Shown piece after piece: positions 1-6,097 of a stretch of 7,996 nucleotides of DNA. The translations under genes were made by a program, and so were the position numbers. The stretch is from JACPTG01 sp964504135 (lineage in GTDB: Archaea; Nanobdellota; Nanobdellia; Woesearchaeales; UBA10216). The notes beneath the pieces were generated by a model. It saw nothing but the letters and a program-made list of their open reading frames with translations, was not told where the DNA came from and ran no database searches. The stretch lies in NCBI GenBank assembly GCA_964504135.1, contig CAZDCW010000045.1:1-7996 (forward strand), in the 5' to 3' direction. Positions within the stretch are counted from its first letter, which is position 1. The number at the start of each line of letters is the position of its first letter.

Positions 1-518
1 GGCTTTGTGCCCTCAAAGTTTGCCGCCCTTTCTTCTATGGCCGCTATCTGCTCCTCTGTCTTTTCAAGCACGTCGTAGTTTCCTTCTATGTCTTCCTGCA
101 GGAATGCGTGGAGTATCCTTCCGATGTTGCTGGTGGGTATCTTGTTTTTTTCTATGCCTTCGCTTATGCTGTCAAACAGCTCATAGTAAAACTTGGCGCT
201 TTTGCTGGCAACCAGTATGAGCACGTTGTCTTTTATGCTGAAGAGGAGGTGCGATGCGCCTACCTTGTCGTTTTCAACATAATAGTCAACTATTACGAAC
301 TGGAATGGGTCCATTGAATACCTGACCGAGTGCTTTTCCCGGCTGAACAGGTCAAATGGCCTTCTTTCCAGCCCGAAGTCCTTGACAACTTTAGCCACCT
401 CTTCTGGCTTGGGTTCGAGTAGGAATAGCCAGAGAAGCTCATTTCTGGAGGGCTTCTTGTAGCCGGTTCCTTCCCCGCGGATGGCCTTTCCCTTGAGCGT
501 CCTTAGGTGCCTTATCAC
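1..518 (-). CDS. corA: CorA-family divalent metal ion transporter, N-terminal part (cut by window edge)
   Basis: The reverse strand is open from 518 to the left edge, about 172 codons, with no stop inside the window. The visible part resembles the cytoplasmic N-terminal domain of CorA Mg2+/Co2+ channels. A short strand-helix opening reads NELLWLFLLEPKPEEVAKVV (residues 25-44). Next comes the stretch FQFVIVDYYVEND, then strands LLFSIKDNVLILVAS, and finally the long helix ILHAFLQEDIEGNYDVLEKT, which matches the start of the CorA stalk helix. The two C-terminal membrane helices and the GMN selectivity motif would lie outside the window, so the ion-channel part is not seen. The start is GTG at 518: no ATG or TTG lies further upstream in frame, and a TATA box sits 27 bases ahead. 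It is divergent from rtcA. The family call is by recognition of the domain pattern; the substrate (Mg2+, Co2+ or Zn2+) cannot be decided. Confidence 0.8.
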   Translation of the reverse strand, partial: MIRHLRTLKGKAIRGEGTGYKKPSRNELLWLFLLEPKPEEVAKVVKDFGLERRPFDLFSREKHSVRYSMDPFQFVIVDYYVENDKVGASHLLFSIKDNVLILVASKSAKFYYELFDSISEGIEKNKIPTSNIGRILHAFLQEDIEGNYDVLEKTEEQIAAIEERAANFEGTK

Positions 519-540
519 CGGGCCTGTTTCCGGCTTGGGC

Positions 541-549
541 TTTTTTAAA
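541..549 (-). promoter_or_regulatory. TATA box of the corA-like gene
   Basis: The reverse strand reads TTTAAAAAA here, centred 27 bases before the GTG start at 518. That distance puts the transcription start at or very near the start codon, so the mRNA is probably leaderless. This explains the choice of a GTG start without a ribosome binding site. Confidence 0.6.
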
Positions 550-556
550 CGTTTTG

Positions 557-564
557 TTTTTAAA
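557..564 (+). promoter_or_regulatory. TATA box of rtcA
   Basis: TTTTTAAA is centred about 27 bases before the ATG at 588 (about 24 before the GTG at 585). It fits a leaderless transcript starting at the rtcA start codon. It lies only 8 bases from the oppositely oriented corA TATA box, so the two divergent promoters probably compete for the same transcription factors. Confidence 0.6.
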
Positions 565-587
565 CCAGTTAGGCTTTCCTGCCTGTG

Positions 588-1676
588 ATGATTAGGCTTG
601 ATGGCAGCTTTGGTGAGGGAGGTGGCCAGATAGTCAGGACTGCACTGGCTCTTTCAACCATTACAGGCATTCCTTTTGAGGTGGAGGGTATCAGGAAGGG
701 CAGGTGTGACTCCGGGCTGAAGGCGCAGCATCTTCACTGCATCAGGGCTCTTCAGGAGATGGGGGCTAGGTGTGAGGGCGCAGAACTTGGATCAGGGCAT
801 ATTGTCTTTCATCCTGGTGGCGTGCCTTCCAGGACGCTCTCTGTTGACGTTGGGACAGCTGGCTCGGTTACCCTGCTTCTGCAGGCTCTTCTGCTTCCTG
901 TCCTGTTTGCTGATGGGAAATTCAGGCTGAGGCTTACAGGCGGCACTGATGTGCCTTGGAGCGAGCCTTATGATTACCTGAAGCATGTTTTTCTCCCGCA
1001 TGTTGCGCGCTTTGCAGAGTCTGTTGAGCTCAATCTGGACAGGCGCGGCTATCATCCAAGGGGCGGCGGGAAAATTGAGCTGTTGGTTTCGCCGAGGTTC
1101 AGGCGCACTGATTTTGGCAGTTTTGAGGAGTTCAGGAAAATGGTTAGGGATGGCTGCCCTGATGTAACGCTGATGGAGCAGGGCAGGCTTGCAGGCATCA
1201 GGGGCATTTCCCATGCGTCGCTTGACCTTCAGAAAGCTGAGGTTGCCGAAAGGCAGTCTTCTGCCGCTCGCCGCATTCTTTCAGGCCGCGGCCCTGTCAG
1301 GATTGATTCCTTTTACTCGGATTCCCTGTCAGCAGGCTCTGGCATTTGTCTCTGGGCTGTTTTCCTGAACAGCATGGATGAGGTGGATTCCTTTAATCCG
1401 GTAGTTGTGGGTGGCGATGCTTTGGGTGCAAGGGGCAGGAAGGCTGAGGATGTTGGCGCAGAGGCTGCCCGCGCACTTTCATCAGTTATTGACAGCGGCG
1501 CTCCGGTGGACCCTTTTCTTGCCGACCAGCTTGTTCCTTTCCTGGCCCTTGCCGGCGGCTCATTCAGGGCTTCCAAAATTACTCCCCATTGCCTGACGAA
1601 TGTTTATGTTGTTGAGCAGTTCCTCGGCAAGAGCTTTGAGGTTGATGCAGGTAATAAGGTCATCAGGGCTTTGTGA
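588..1676 (+). CDS. rtcA: RNA 3'-terminal phosphate cyclase
   Basis: RtcA uses ATP to convert an RNA 3'-phosphate to a 2',3'-cyclic phosphate through a covalent enzyme-AMP intermediate. It acts in RNA end processing or repair in the cytosol. Family motifs are in order: MIRLDGSFGEGGGQIVRTAL at the N-terminus, GLKAQHL near residue 45, GTAGSVTLLLQ near 90, GGTDVP near 119, and RGYHPRGGG near 154. The C-terminal ITPHCLTNVYVVEQFL contains the histidine (residue 334 from this start) that aligns with the adenylylated His309 of E. coli RtcA. At 362 residues it is slightly longer than bacterial RtcA (about 340). ATG 588 is chosen because the family begins Met-Ile-x-x-Asp-Gly and the TATA spacing fits. 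An in-frame GTG at 585, directly upstream, is the only alternative. No rtcB ligase is visible nearby. The gene stands alone, divergent from corA and convergent with the DUF5752 gene. Confidence 0.95.
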   Translation: MIRLDGSFGEGGGQIVRTALALSTITGIPFEVEGIRKGRCDSGLKAQHLHCIRALQEMGARCEGAELGSGHIVFHPGGVPSRTLSVDVGTAGSVTLLLQALLLPVLFADGKFRLRLTGGTDVPWSEPYDYLKHVFLPHVARFAESVELNLDRRGYHPRGGGKIELLVSPRFRRTDFGSFEEFRKMVRDGCPDVTLMEQGRLAGIRGISHASLDLQKAEVAERQSSAARRILSGRGPVRIDSFYSDSLSAGSGICLWAVFLNSMDEVDSFNPVVVGGDALGARGRKAEDVGAEAARALSSVIDSGAPVDPFLADQLVPFLALAGGSFRASKITPHCLTNVYVVEQFLGKSFEVDAGNKVIRAL

Positions 1677-1699
1677 CAGGTTTAATCAAGAATCAATAT

Positions 1700-1725
1700 C
1701 AACCACAAATATCACTACCAACCAC
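1700..1725. repeat. Short direct repeat in the convergent rtcA/DUF5752 spacer
   Basis: CAACCAC occurs at 1700-1706 and again at 1719-1725, with similar flanks (ATATCA, CTAC) between them. It lies in the 50-base spacer between two convergent genes. There is no poly-T tract or hairpin that would mark a conventional terminator. It may be chance. Confidence 0.3.
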
Positions 1726-1726
1726 T

Positions 1727-2578
1727 TTATGCCGCCTGCTTTATTGTTGCAAGCTTTAGGTCTGCTTCCAGCTCCATGATTTGAAGCCGCGAGTGCCTTT
1801 TTTCATCAGTTTTTAGCGGAATTCGGCCCATTCTTTGCTGGGCCTCGGTTAGCTTCTTGACAGCCTCATCTTGTTTTCCTGATTCAAAGCCGCTTCTGGC
1901 CTGGGTTATTAGCTCTTCCAGCCTGTCCCTGGTGAATTCAGCTGGCTGTATTGCAGCGTCAATCTTTGGCAGCTCTGGCAGCCTTATTGCCGCGCTTCGC
2001 CTGGACATGAAGTATTCGAATTTCTTTCTTTCAAGCTCTCCCCTCTTCTTGAGGAGTTCGTATCTTTCTTTGGTAAGCTCTATTTTCCTCTGGTTTGCCC
2101 TGTCTTCCTCTTCGTTGAGCTTTTTCTCCTTTTCGCCCAGCTCCCTTTCCATTTTCTTGAGGAGTTCCACTGTAAGCTTTGGTTCTGGCCTTGTTATTGG
2201 CTGGGCCTTTTTCACAGCCTTTTGGATTTTCACTGGTGCTGGCTGGCTTGCCACTGGCGTTGGCTTATCAGGCTTTGCTTCGGTTGCTGCCACTTTCGGA
2301 AGCCGTAAGCCTGTTTTCTTTGCTATGAGCTCTGCAGCCTGGCTTCTTCCGGCCTTCCTGACAGCTTCTGATAGTTGCTGGTCCTTTACAATGTCCCTTA
2401 TCCAGTCCGCAAAATCGTTCTTCATTGAGTTTGCGTGGTAGGAGTAGGTGCTGCTTTTCATGTCTGAAAGCGCGTCTGCAAGGCTTTTCAGGTTCCTTAT
2501 GACCCTGCCGTCGCAGAGCCAGAAGCTGTACTCAGGCGGCACGTCCTTTGCAAAGGCAGCCGCTCCCCCCTTTTTCAT
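1727..2578 (-). CDS. DUF5752-domain protein with coiled coil and C-terminal helical repeat
   Basis: A soluble 283-residue protein of unknown role. Residues 17-88 (FWLCDGRVIRNLKSLADAL, then STYSYHANSMKNDFADWIRD) match the DUF5752 pattern seen in many small archaeal proteins, where a 'F-x-DG-x-x-i-k-n-L-x-x-L' opening is followed by 'YHvN-x-x-k-NDFa-W-i-r-D'. Residues 95-135 are a Lys/Pro/Ala-rich linker. Residues 135-190 are almost pure E/K/R/L and form a long coiled coil. Residues 215-283 look like a TPR-type helical hairpin (FESGKQDEAVKKLTEAQQRM, then a second helix of Glu, Leu and Lys). No signal peptide or membrane segment is seen. The start follows a TATATAAA box by about 28 bases. The arrangement suggests a scaffold or binding protein rather than an enzyme. 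The DUF5752 call is from recalled pattern, not a search. Confidence 0.75.
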   Translation of the reverse strand: MKKGGAAAFAKDVPPEYSFWLCDGRVIRNLKSLADALSDMKSSTYSYHANSMKNDFADWIRDIVKDQQLSEAVRKAGRSQAAELIAKKTGLRLPKVAATEAKPDKPTPVASQPAPVKIQKAVKKAQPITRPEPKLTVELLKKMERELGEKEKKLNEEEDRANQRKIELTKERYELLKKRGELERKKFEYFMSRRSAAIRLPELPKIDAAIQPAEFTRDRLEELITQARSGFESGKQDEAVKKLTEAQQRMGRIPLKTDEKRHSRLQIMELEADLKLATIKQAA

Positions 2579-2602
2579 CCCATTCTTCCTGGCTGCCGCA
2601 TC

Positions 2603-2610
2603 TTTATATA
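2603..2610 (-). promoter_or_regulatory. TATA box of the DUF5752 gene
   Basis: The reverse strand reads TATATAAA, preceded by an A-rich stretch, centred about 28 bases before the ATG at 2578. It is the strongest TATA consensus match in the window and implies a leaderless or nearly leaderless transcript. Confidence 0.65.
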
Positions 2611-2642
2611 TTTTTCTGAATTCGCCTGGCAGGGGGCAAAAT

Positions 2643-2651
2643 AATTATAAG
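2643..2651 (+). promoter_or_regulatory. TATA box of the DUF47-PiT phosphate operon
   Basis: AATTATAAG is centred 28 bases before the ATG at 2675, with no ribosome binding site between, so a leaderless start is likely. Only about 40 bases separate it from the divergent promoter of the DUF5752 gene. Confidence 0.6.
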
Positions 2652-2674
2652 GCTGGCCGGTTGCCTCTTTTTTC

Positions 2675-3316
2675 ATGGCAGGGATACTGGATTTTTTTAT
2701 ACCAAGGGAAAGGAAGTTTTTTGATATGCTTCTTAGGAGTTCGGAGATGGTTACCTCTTCCGGAGAGCTTTTCATCAGGCTTATTAACGGTTATGACTCC
2801 ATGAATGTTAAGGAGCGGAGGGAGCTGATTGACCAGATTAAGGCCATAGAGGTGCAGTCGGACAGGCTCACCCACAGGATTGCAATTGAGCTGAACCAGA
2901 CTTTCATAACCCCTTTTGACAGGGAGGATATTCACGAGCTGGGCATACTTCTGGATGATATCATAGACATGTTCTATAACATCTCCCACAGGCTTCTGCT
3001 GTTTAACATTCAGAGGATGCCCAAGTATCTTCCCCTGATGGCGTCTATCTGCTATGAGGCCAGTAAGCTGGTTCACAGGATTCTGTACAATCTTGCAAGG
3101 AAGGCCAAGGTCGGCTCGCTTATAGCGCAGGTCCATGAGCTGGAAAGTAAGTGTGATGAGCTTAGGAATGAGGCCCTTTCAGACCTCTTTAAGGATTCCT
3201 ATAAGGCAGTGGATGTGCTGAAGATTAAGGACCTTTATGAGTGGACAGAGTCAGTGAGCGACAAGGCTGAGGAAATCGCTGATGTGGTTGAGAGCATAGT
3301 GATAAAAAATGCCTGA
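2675..3316 (+). CDS. DUF47 family PhoU-like regulator of phosphate transport
   Basis: A 213-residue all-helical protein of the DUF47/TIGR00153 family, distantly related to PhoU, found next to PiT phosphate permeases in archaea and bacteria. The opening FFIPRERKFFDMLLRSSEMV, the segment LIDQIKAIEVQSDRLTHRIAIEL, and TPFDREDIHELGILLDDIID are typical. The family E-x-x-x-D and D-R-E-D-I acidic helices, which in PhoU relatives bind metal clusters, are intact. The C-terminal half repeats the pattern (VHELESKCDELRNEALSDLF, then YEWTESVSDKAEEIADVVES), as expected of a duplicated three-helix bundle. Its stop overlaps the start of the permease gene by 8 bases, so the two are one operon. It probably controls activity of the permease, although the mechanism in archaea is not established. 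Nearly all arginines are AGG. Confidence 0.92.
   Translation: MAGILDFFIPRERKFFDMLLRSSEMVTSSGELFIRLINGYDSMNVKERRELIDQIKAIEVQSDRLTHRIAIELNQTFITPFDREDIHELGILLDDIIDMFYNISHRLLLFNIQRMPKYLPLMASICYEASKLVHRILYNLARKAKVGSLIAQVHELESKCDELRNEALSDLFKDSYKAVDVLKIKDLYEWTESVSDKAEEIADVVESIVIKNA
3299..3303 (+). promoter_or_regulatory. Ribosome binding site for the internal PiT start
   Basis: GTGAT matches part of the archaeal Shine-Dalgarno consensus (GGAGGTGAT) and ends 5 bases before the permease ATG at 3309. It lies within the end of the DUF47 reading frame. It suggests that operon-internal genes here use Shine-Dalgarno initiation, while first genes are leaderless. Confidence 0.5.
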
Positions 3317-4304
3317 CCTTGTTGGCCTCGCGATAATCACCATTGCCATAGCGTTGGTTTTTGATTTTATCAACGGCTTCCATGACGCTGCAAACAGCAT
3401 CAGCACTGTTGTTGCCACAAGGGTGCTCACCCCGCTGCAGGCTGTTGCCCTTGCGGCGTTCTGGAACTTTGTTGGAGCCTTTGTTTTTGGCGTTGCCATC
3501 GCGAAGACGGTTGGTGAGGGTATTATTTCCGCAGAGGCCGCCATCCTTACAGTGATTATGGCTGCCCTTGTTGGCGCAATTTTGTGGAATCTGATTACCT
3601 GGTATTTCGGGATTCCCAGTTCAAGCAGCCACGCGCTGGTTGGCGGTCTTGTTGGTGCTGCCATTGCTTACAGGGGTGCTGAGGCTGTGCTTTTTGGGGG
3701 TGTTGGGAAGACTGTGGTTTTCATACTTGCGGCTCCACTGCTGGGCATGCTGGGCGCAGTCATTCTTACCATAATCGCCTATTCCATTGCAAGCAGGTTC
3801 CCGCCTGTTTCAGTGAACGGCTGGTTCAAGCGCCTTCAGCTGGTTTCAGCCAGCTGGTATAGTTTGGGGCATGGCACGAATGACGCTCAGAAGACAATGG
3901 GTGTTATCGCTTTGGCTCTTTTTTCCTCTGGGATGATTAGCTCCTTCAGGATTGATGTTTGGGTGATTCTTGCAGCGCACACCGCAATAGCGTTGGGAAC
4001 CCTGGCCGGCGGCTGGCGGATAGTCAGGACAATGGGGCATAAGATTACCAAGCTCAGGCCTATTGATGGCTTCTGTGCTGAGAGCGGAGGCGCGGCTGTT
4101 TTGCTTGGCACAGCCCATTTTGGGATTCCTGTCAGCACGACTCACGTGATTGCCGGTTCAATAATGGGCGTGGGCGGCTCGAAGAAGGTAAGTGCGGTTA
4201 AATGGGGGGTTTCCAGAAAAATCCTGATGGCGTGGATTCTTACAATTCCTATCTCGGCCTTCTTTGCAGCAGTGGCCTTTGTTTTGATCAGGCCGCTGGT
4301 GTAG
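3309..4304 (+). CDS. pit: PiT-family inorganic phosphate transporter
   Basis: An integral membrane protein of 331 residues that imports inorganic phosphate driven by a proton or sodium gradient. Both halves of the internal duplication carry the family signatures. In the first half these are GFHDAANSISTVVATRVL (23-40) and GIPSSSSHALVGG (101-113). In the second half they are GHGTNDAQKTMGVIA (187-201) and GIPVSTTHVIAGSIMG (272-287). Hydrophobic segments occur at about 5-21, 44-66, 78-98, 106-121, 135-160, 195-210, 216-235, 259-270, 277-290 and 305-328. The long hydrophilic loop of larger bacterial PitA proteins is absent, as usual in archaeal members. The gene overlaps the DUF47 gene by 8 bases, forming a classic phosphate-uptake pair. 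A phosphate-sensing Pst/PhoU operon is not seen. Confidence 0.95.
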   Translation: MPDLVGLAIITIAIALVFDFINGFHDAANSISTVVATRVLTPLQAVALAAFWNFVGAFVFGVAIAKTVGEGIISAEAAILTVIMAALVGAILWNLITWYFGIPSSSSHALVGGLVGAAIAYRGAEAVLFGGVGKTVVFILAAPLLGMLGAVILTIIAYSIASRFPPVSVNGWFKRLQLVSASWYSLGHGTNDAQKTMGVIALALFSSGMISSFRIDVWVILAAHTAIALGTLAGGWRIVRTMGHKITKLRPIDGFCAESGGAAVLLGTAHFGIPVSTTHVIAGSIMGVGGSKKVSAVKWGVSRKILMAWILTIPISAFFAAVAFVLIRPLV

Positions 4305-4312
4305 CAAAAAGA

Positions 4313-4320
4313 TTTTTATA
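4313..4320 (+). promoter_or_regulatory. TATA box of the zinc-ribbon/aEF-1 beta operon
   Basis: TTTTTATA is centred 26-27 bases before the ATG at 4343. No ribosome binding site lies between, so the transcript is probably leaderless. The T-runs here and at 4327-4332 could also end transcription from the phosphate operon, which stops at 4304. Confidence 0.6.
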
Positions 4321-4342
4321 TCACCCTTTTTTGCCCTGTTCT

Positions 4343-4513
4343 ATGGTTGATGTTAAGTGCCTTTCCTGCAAGCGGAGGATTACAAATGTCAAGGGCACGG
4401 CAATGTTTAAGTGCCCCAGCTGCCTTAAGTATGAAATAGTCCGCTGTACTTCCTGCCGGGAGAAGGCTGTCAGGTACAGGTGTCCTGAGTGCAGTTTTTC
4501 AGGTCCTAATTGA
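4343..4513 (+). CDS. Small zinc-ribbon protein, HVO_2753/DUF1610-like
   Basis: A 56-residue protein with four CxxC pairs: CLSC (6-9), CPSC (24-27), CTSC (35-38) and CPEC (47-50). That is enough for two zinc-binding ribbons. It is the archaeal 'Zn-ribbon RNA-binding protein involved in translation' type (COG2888-like, related to Haloferax HVO_2753). Its stop is one base before the aEF-1 beta ATG, and this pairing is, as I recall, common in archaea. That supports a translation-related role, though the biochemical role is not settled. The start at 4343 is preferred over a longer in-frame extension back to about 4202 because it sits 26-27 bases after a TATA box and the extension would overlap the phosphate permease. 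Confidence 0.88.
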   Translation: MVDVKCLSCKRRITNVKGTAMFKCPSCLKYEIVRCTSCREKAVRYRCPECSFSGPN

Positions 4514-4514
4514 G

Positions 4515-4790
4515 ATGGCCAGCGTTATTGTTAATCTGAAGATTATGCCTTCTTCCCCTGATGAGGACCTCTCCGCGATTGACAGGCAGGCTTCTGCACT
4601 GATAGCGGAATTTGGCGGCAAGGTTGCGAAGCGGGAGGTTATTCCCATAGCATTTGGCCTGAAGGCCCTGCATATTCATTTCGTGATGGGTGAGGCGAAG
4701 GGGACAACAGAGCCTTTGGAGGGTAAGATTGCACTGGTTAAGGGTGTTCAGAGCGTTGATGTTTTTGATGTGAGAAGGACTGTTGGCTAG
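4515..4790 (+). CDS. ef1b: Translation elongation factor 1-beta (aEF-1B)
   Basis: The guanine-nucleotide exchange factor for archaeal EF-1 alpha: it releases GDP so that EF-1 alpha can reload GTP and aminoacyl-tRNA. At 91 residues it has the usual archaeal length and lacks the N-terminal extension of eukaryotic EF-1 beta. The ferredoxin-like fold is recognisable from VIVNLKIMPSSPDEDL at the start, then REVIPIAFGLKALHIHFVMG and the C-terminal GVQSVDVFDVRRTVG, which carries the family 'G-x-x-x-V-x-V-x-D-v-R-R' ending. It follows the zinc-ribbon gene with a one-base gap and is almost certainly cotranscribed. Its TAG stop shares the palindrome CTAG with the stop of the opposing membrane-protein gene. 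Confidence 0.95.
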   Translation: MASVIVNLKIMPSSPDEDLSAIDRQASALIAEFGGKVAKREVIPIAFGLKALHIHFVMGEAKGTTEPLEGKIALVKGVQSVDVFDVRRTVG

Positions 4791-5569
4791 TTTTCTATGA
4801 GTTCCCTTAGCCTTTGCATTTCGCTGCTGCTTATTGTTCCGCTAAGGTACCTGTCCGCGAGGTAGCTTGCCTCCTTTGCCCTGTTGTGCGACAGGAGCTC
4901 GCTGTATACGCCCATAACCCTTTTGTGGTGCTTTTCCTTCTGGCCTGCTCCCAGCCTGCCGTATAGCTCCTTTAGTTCCCTGTAGTGCGCGAAGGCATGG
5001 TGGTGTTTCTTTTCTTCCAGCGCCTTTTCAGCCTTGTCCAGCTTCAGCTTGACTCTGAATGAGGCAGGCATTAGCCTGTTTTTGTCCAGCCTTTGGAGGC
5101 CTGCATTTACGATGACCATTGACACCGCTGCTGCCAGGAGGATGAGGAAGGCTGCGCCTGCCATTTTCTGCAGTCCTCTTGCGTCATTCACAGTCCAGCC
5201 TGTTATTGGAGGCGCATACATTGCTATGAGGGTTCCTGTTGCCTGGCCGCATCTTCCGTTCTTGTCGCATGCTGTAATCCGGTAGTCGTACTGTTTTCCC
5301 TGCCTGAGGCTTTCAAGCCTCATCTCAAAATGCTTTGCATAGTCGTATTCTGCAGTCCTTCCTTCAAGTTCAAAGGCAGCCCTGCTTGCCCTGTTTGTGC
5401 TCCACTCCACGATTCCCTGGCTGCCTGTGGCTTCAGCCCTGGCAATCGTTATTTCAGGGCCTGAGTCCTGCGCAACGGCAAGGCCTGTTACTTGCGGCTT
5501 GACATTGAGGAAGAAGATAAACAGGAACACTATTCCTATGCTTAGCAGAAGCTGGTGTGCTGTTTTCAT
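4787..5569 (-). CDS. Two-helix membrane protein with fibronectin-III-like ectodomain
   Basis: A 260-residue protein of unknown role. Residues 7-22 form a membrane anchor or signal helix (LLLSIGIVFLFIFFLN), followed by VTGLAVAQ. Residues 38-112 look like an FN3 or purple-acid-phosphatase-type beta domain (GIVEWSTNRASRAAFELEG, later LRQGKQYDYRITACDKNG). Cys101 and Cys107 in that domain could form a disulfide. A second helix spans about 137-158. Residues 165-260 are a cytoplasmic helical tail with LDKAEKALEEK and HYRELKELYGRL segments. I recall similar layouts in DPANN surface proteins. The start is taken as ATG 5569. An in-frame ATG at 5602 lies inside the TATA box and would put a charged stretch ahead of the hydrophobic helix. 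The stop overlaps the aEF-1 beta stop by 4 bases on the other strand. Confidence 0.8.
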   Translation of the reverse strand: MKTAHQLLLSIGIVFLFIFFLNVKPQVTGLAVAQDSGPEITIARAEATGSQGIVEWSTNRASRAAFELEGRTAEYDYAKHFEMRLESLRQGKQYDYRITACDKNGRCGQATGTLIAMYAPPITGWTVNDARGLQKMAGAAFLILLAAAVSMVIVNAGLQRLDKNRLMPASFRVKLKLDKAEKALEEKKHHHAFAHYRELKELYGRLGAGQKEKHHKRVMGVYSELLSHNRAKEASYLADRYLSGTISSSEMQRLRELIEN

Positions 5570-5601
5570 CTCGTTTCCAGAGCCTTTTCCGGCAGAAATC
5601 A

Positions 5602-5609
5602 TATATAAA
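5602..5609 (-). promoter_or_regulatory. TATA box of the FN3-like membrane protein gene
   Basis: The reverse strand reads TTTATATA, about 36 bases before the ATG at 5569, so a leader of roughly 10 bases is expected. It overlaps the upstream ATG at 5602, which is the main argument against that ATG as the start. Confidence 0.55.
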
Positions 5610-5644
5610 TCTTTGCCCTTTGTTTTGCGTCGCCGGCTTGTTCT

Positions 5645-6013
5645 TTATCGTCCCGCGTGCCCTGGCCTGTACTCCAATCCTCTTAAAACGACCTCTCTGA
5701 GCCCGGCAGGCAGCCCTTCAGCAATGCGGCTGTAGTTGCACGGATCCTCACGAAAGAATGCATGGAGATTGTAATAGTCCGGGCCAAGCCTATCAATGGC
5801 GTTGGCTATGTCCTGTTGCCGGCTCCAAAGATTGTCAGGCTGCTGAGCCTGTTTCAGAAGGGTATCAATCATTATGCCGGCAGCCTGAACCGCAATTCTC
5901 ACATTTGGGTCAGGAATAAGCCGCTCCCCTCCACCGGCATGTCCGTCGCCAATGATATAATTAAGCCGGATGGCGTATAGTATACGCCCAACCCTCAGCT
6001 CGTCCAGTCCCAT
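5645..6013 (-). CDS. Unrecognised 122-residue protein with atypical codon use
   Basis: I do not recognise this protein. From ATG 6013 it gives 122 residues, soluble and probably mostly helical, opening MGLDELRVGRILYAIRLNYI. A glycine-rich turn GDGHAGGGERLIPDP follows, then helices (VRIAVQAAGIMIDTLLKQAQ, then WSRQQDIANAIDRLGPDYYN) and a C-terminal half with FFREDPCNYSRIAEGLPAGL. There is no membrane segment or cysteine pair. ATG 6013 is preferred over an in-frame ATG at 6088 because a TATA-like AATTAAATA lies 28 bases before 6013. The 25 extra N-terminal residues would be polar and low-complexity. Arginine codons are mixed (7 CGN, 3 AGA and 3 AGG of 13) while neighbours use AGG almost alone, and TTA and TTG leucines occur. 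This hints at recent acquisition or low expression. It lies 75 bases upstream of the FN3-like gene on the same strand, but that gene has its own promoter. Confidence 0.65.
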   Translation of the reverse strand: MGLDELRVGRILYAIRLNYIIGDGHAGGGERLIPDPNVRIAVQAAGIMIDTLLKQAQQPDNLWSRQQDIANAIDRLGPDYYNLHAFFREDPCNYSRIAEGLPAGLREVVLRGLEYRPGHAGR

Positions 6014-6036
6014 GGAAGCCCGGCAGAAACAGCCTG

Positions 6037-6045
6037 TATTTAATT
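6037..6045 (-). promoter_or_regulatory. TATA-like box of the 122-residue protein gene
   Basis: The reverse strand reads AATTAAATA, centred 28 bases before ATG 6013. The spacing is the same as for other leaderless genes in the window, which supports the shorter start. Confidence 0.45.
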
Positions 6046-6065
6046 CTTGTCGTTGAGGTTGCTTG

Positions 6066-6077
6066 TTTTTTTTATAA
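6066..6077 (+). promoter_or_regulatory. Plus-strand TATA box in a gene-free stretch
   Basis: A run of T followed by TTTATAAG is a good archaeal TATA match. It predicts a start near 6098, but no plus-strand coding gene follows. It is the main reason to suspect a small RNA between here and about 6185. Confidence 0.4.
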
Positions 6078-6097
6078 GGAGCTGACATTGTAGTTGT

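Noticed and set aside
108..317. Plus-strand ORF of 69 codons near the left edge
   Set aside because: The opposite strand carries an uninterrupted CorA-like domain across the same bases.
1677..1726. CRISPR-like or regulatory repeat from the CAACCAC pair
   Set aside because: There are only two 7-base copies in an A/C-rich spacer, with no array structure; recorded only as a weak repeat.
1857..2441. Long plus-strand ORF of 194 codons
   Set aside because: It is antisense to the E/K-rich coiled coil of the DUF5752 gene, whose codons read as Ser/Phe/Leu on the other strand. It has no promoter and no family features.
2645..3136. Minus-strand ORF of 163 codons
   Set aside because: It lies opposite the well-supported DUF47 gene and shows no recognisable motif.
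4202..4342. N-terminal extension of the zinc-ribbon protein
   Set aside because: It would overlap the end of the phosphate permease in another frame, and a TATA box 26-27 bases ahead of 4343 fixes the shorter start.
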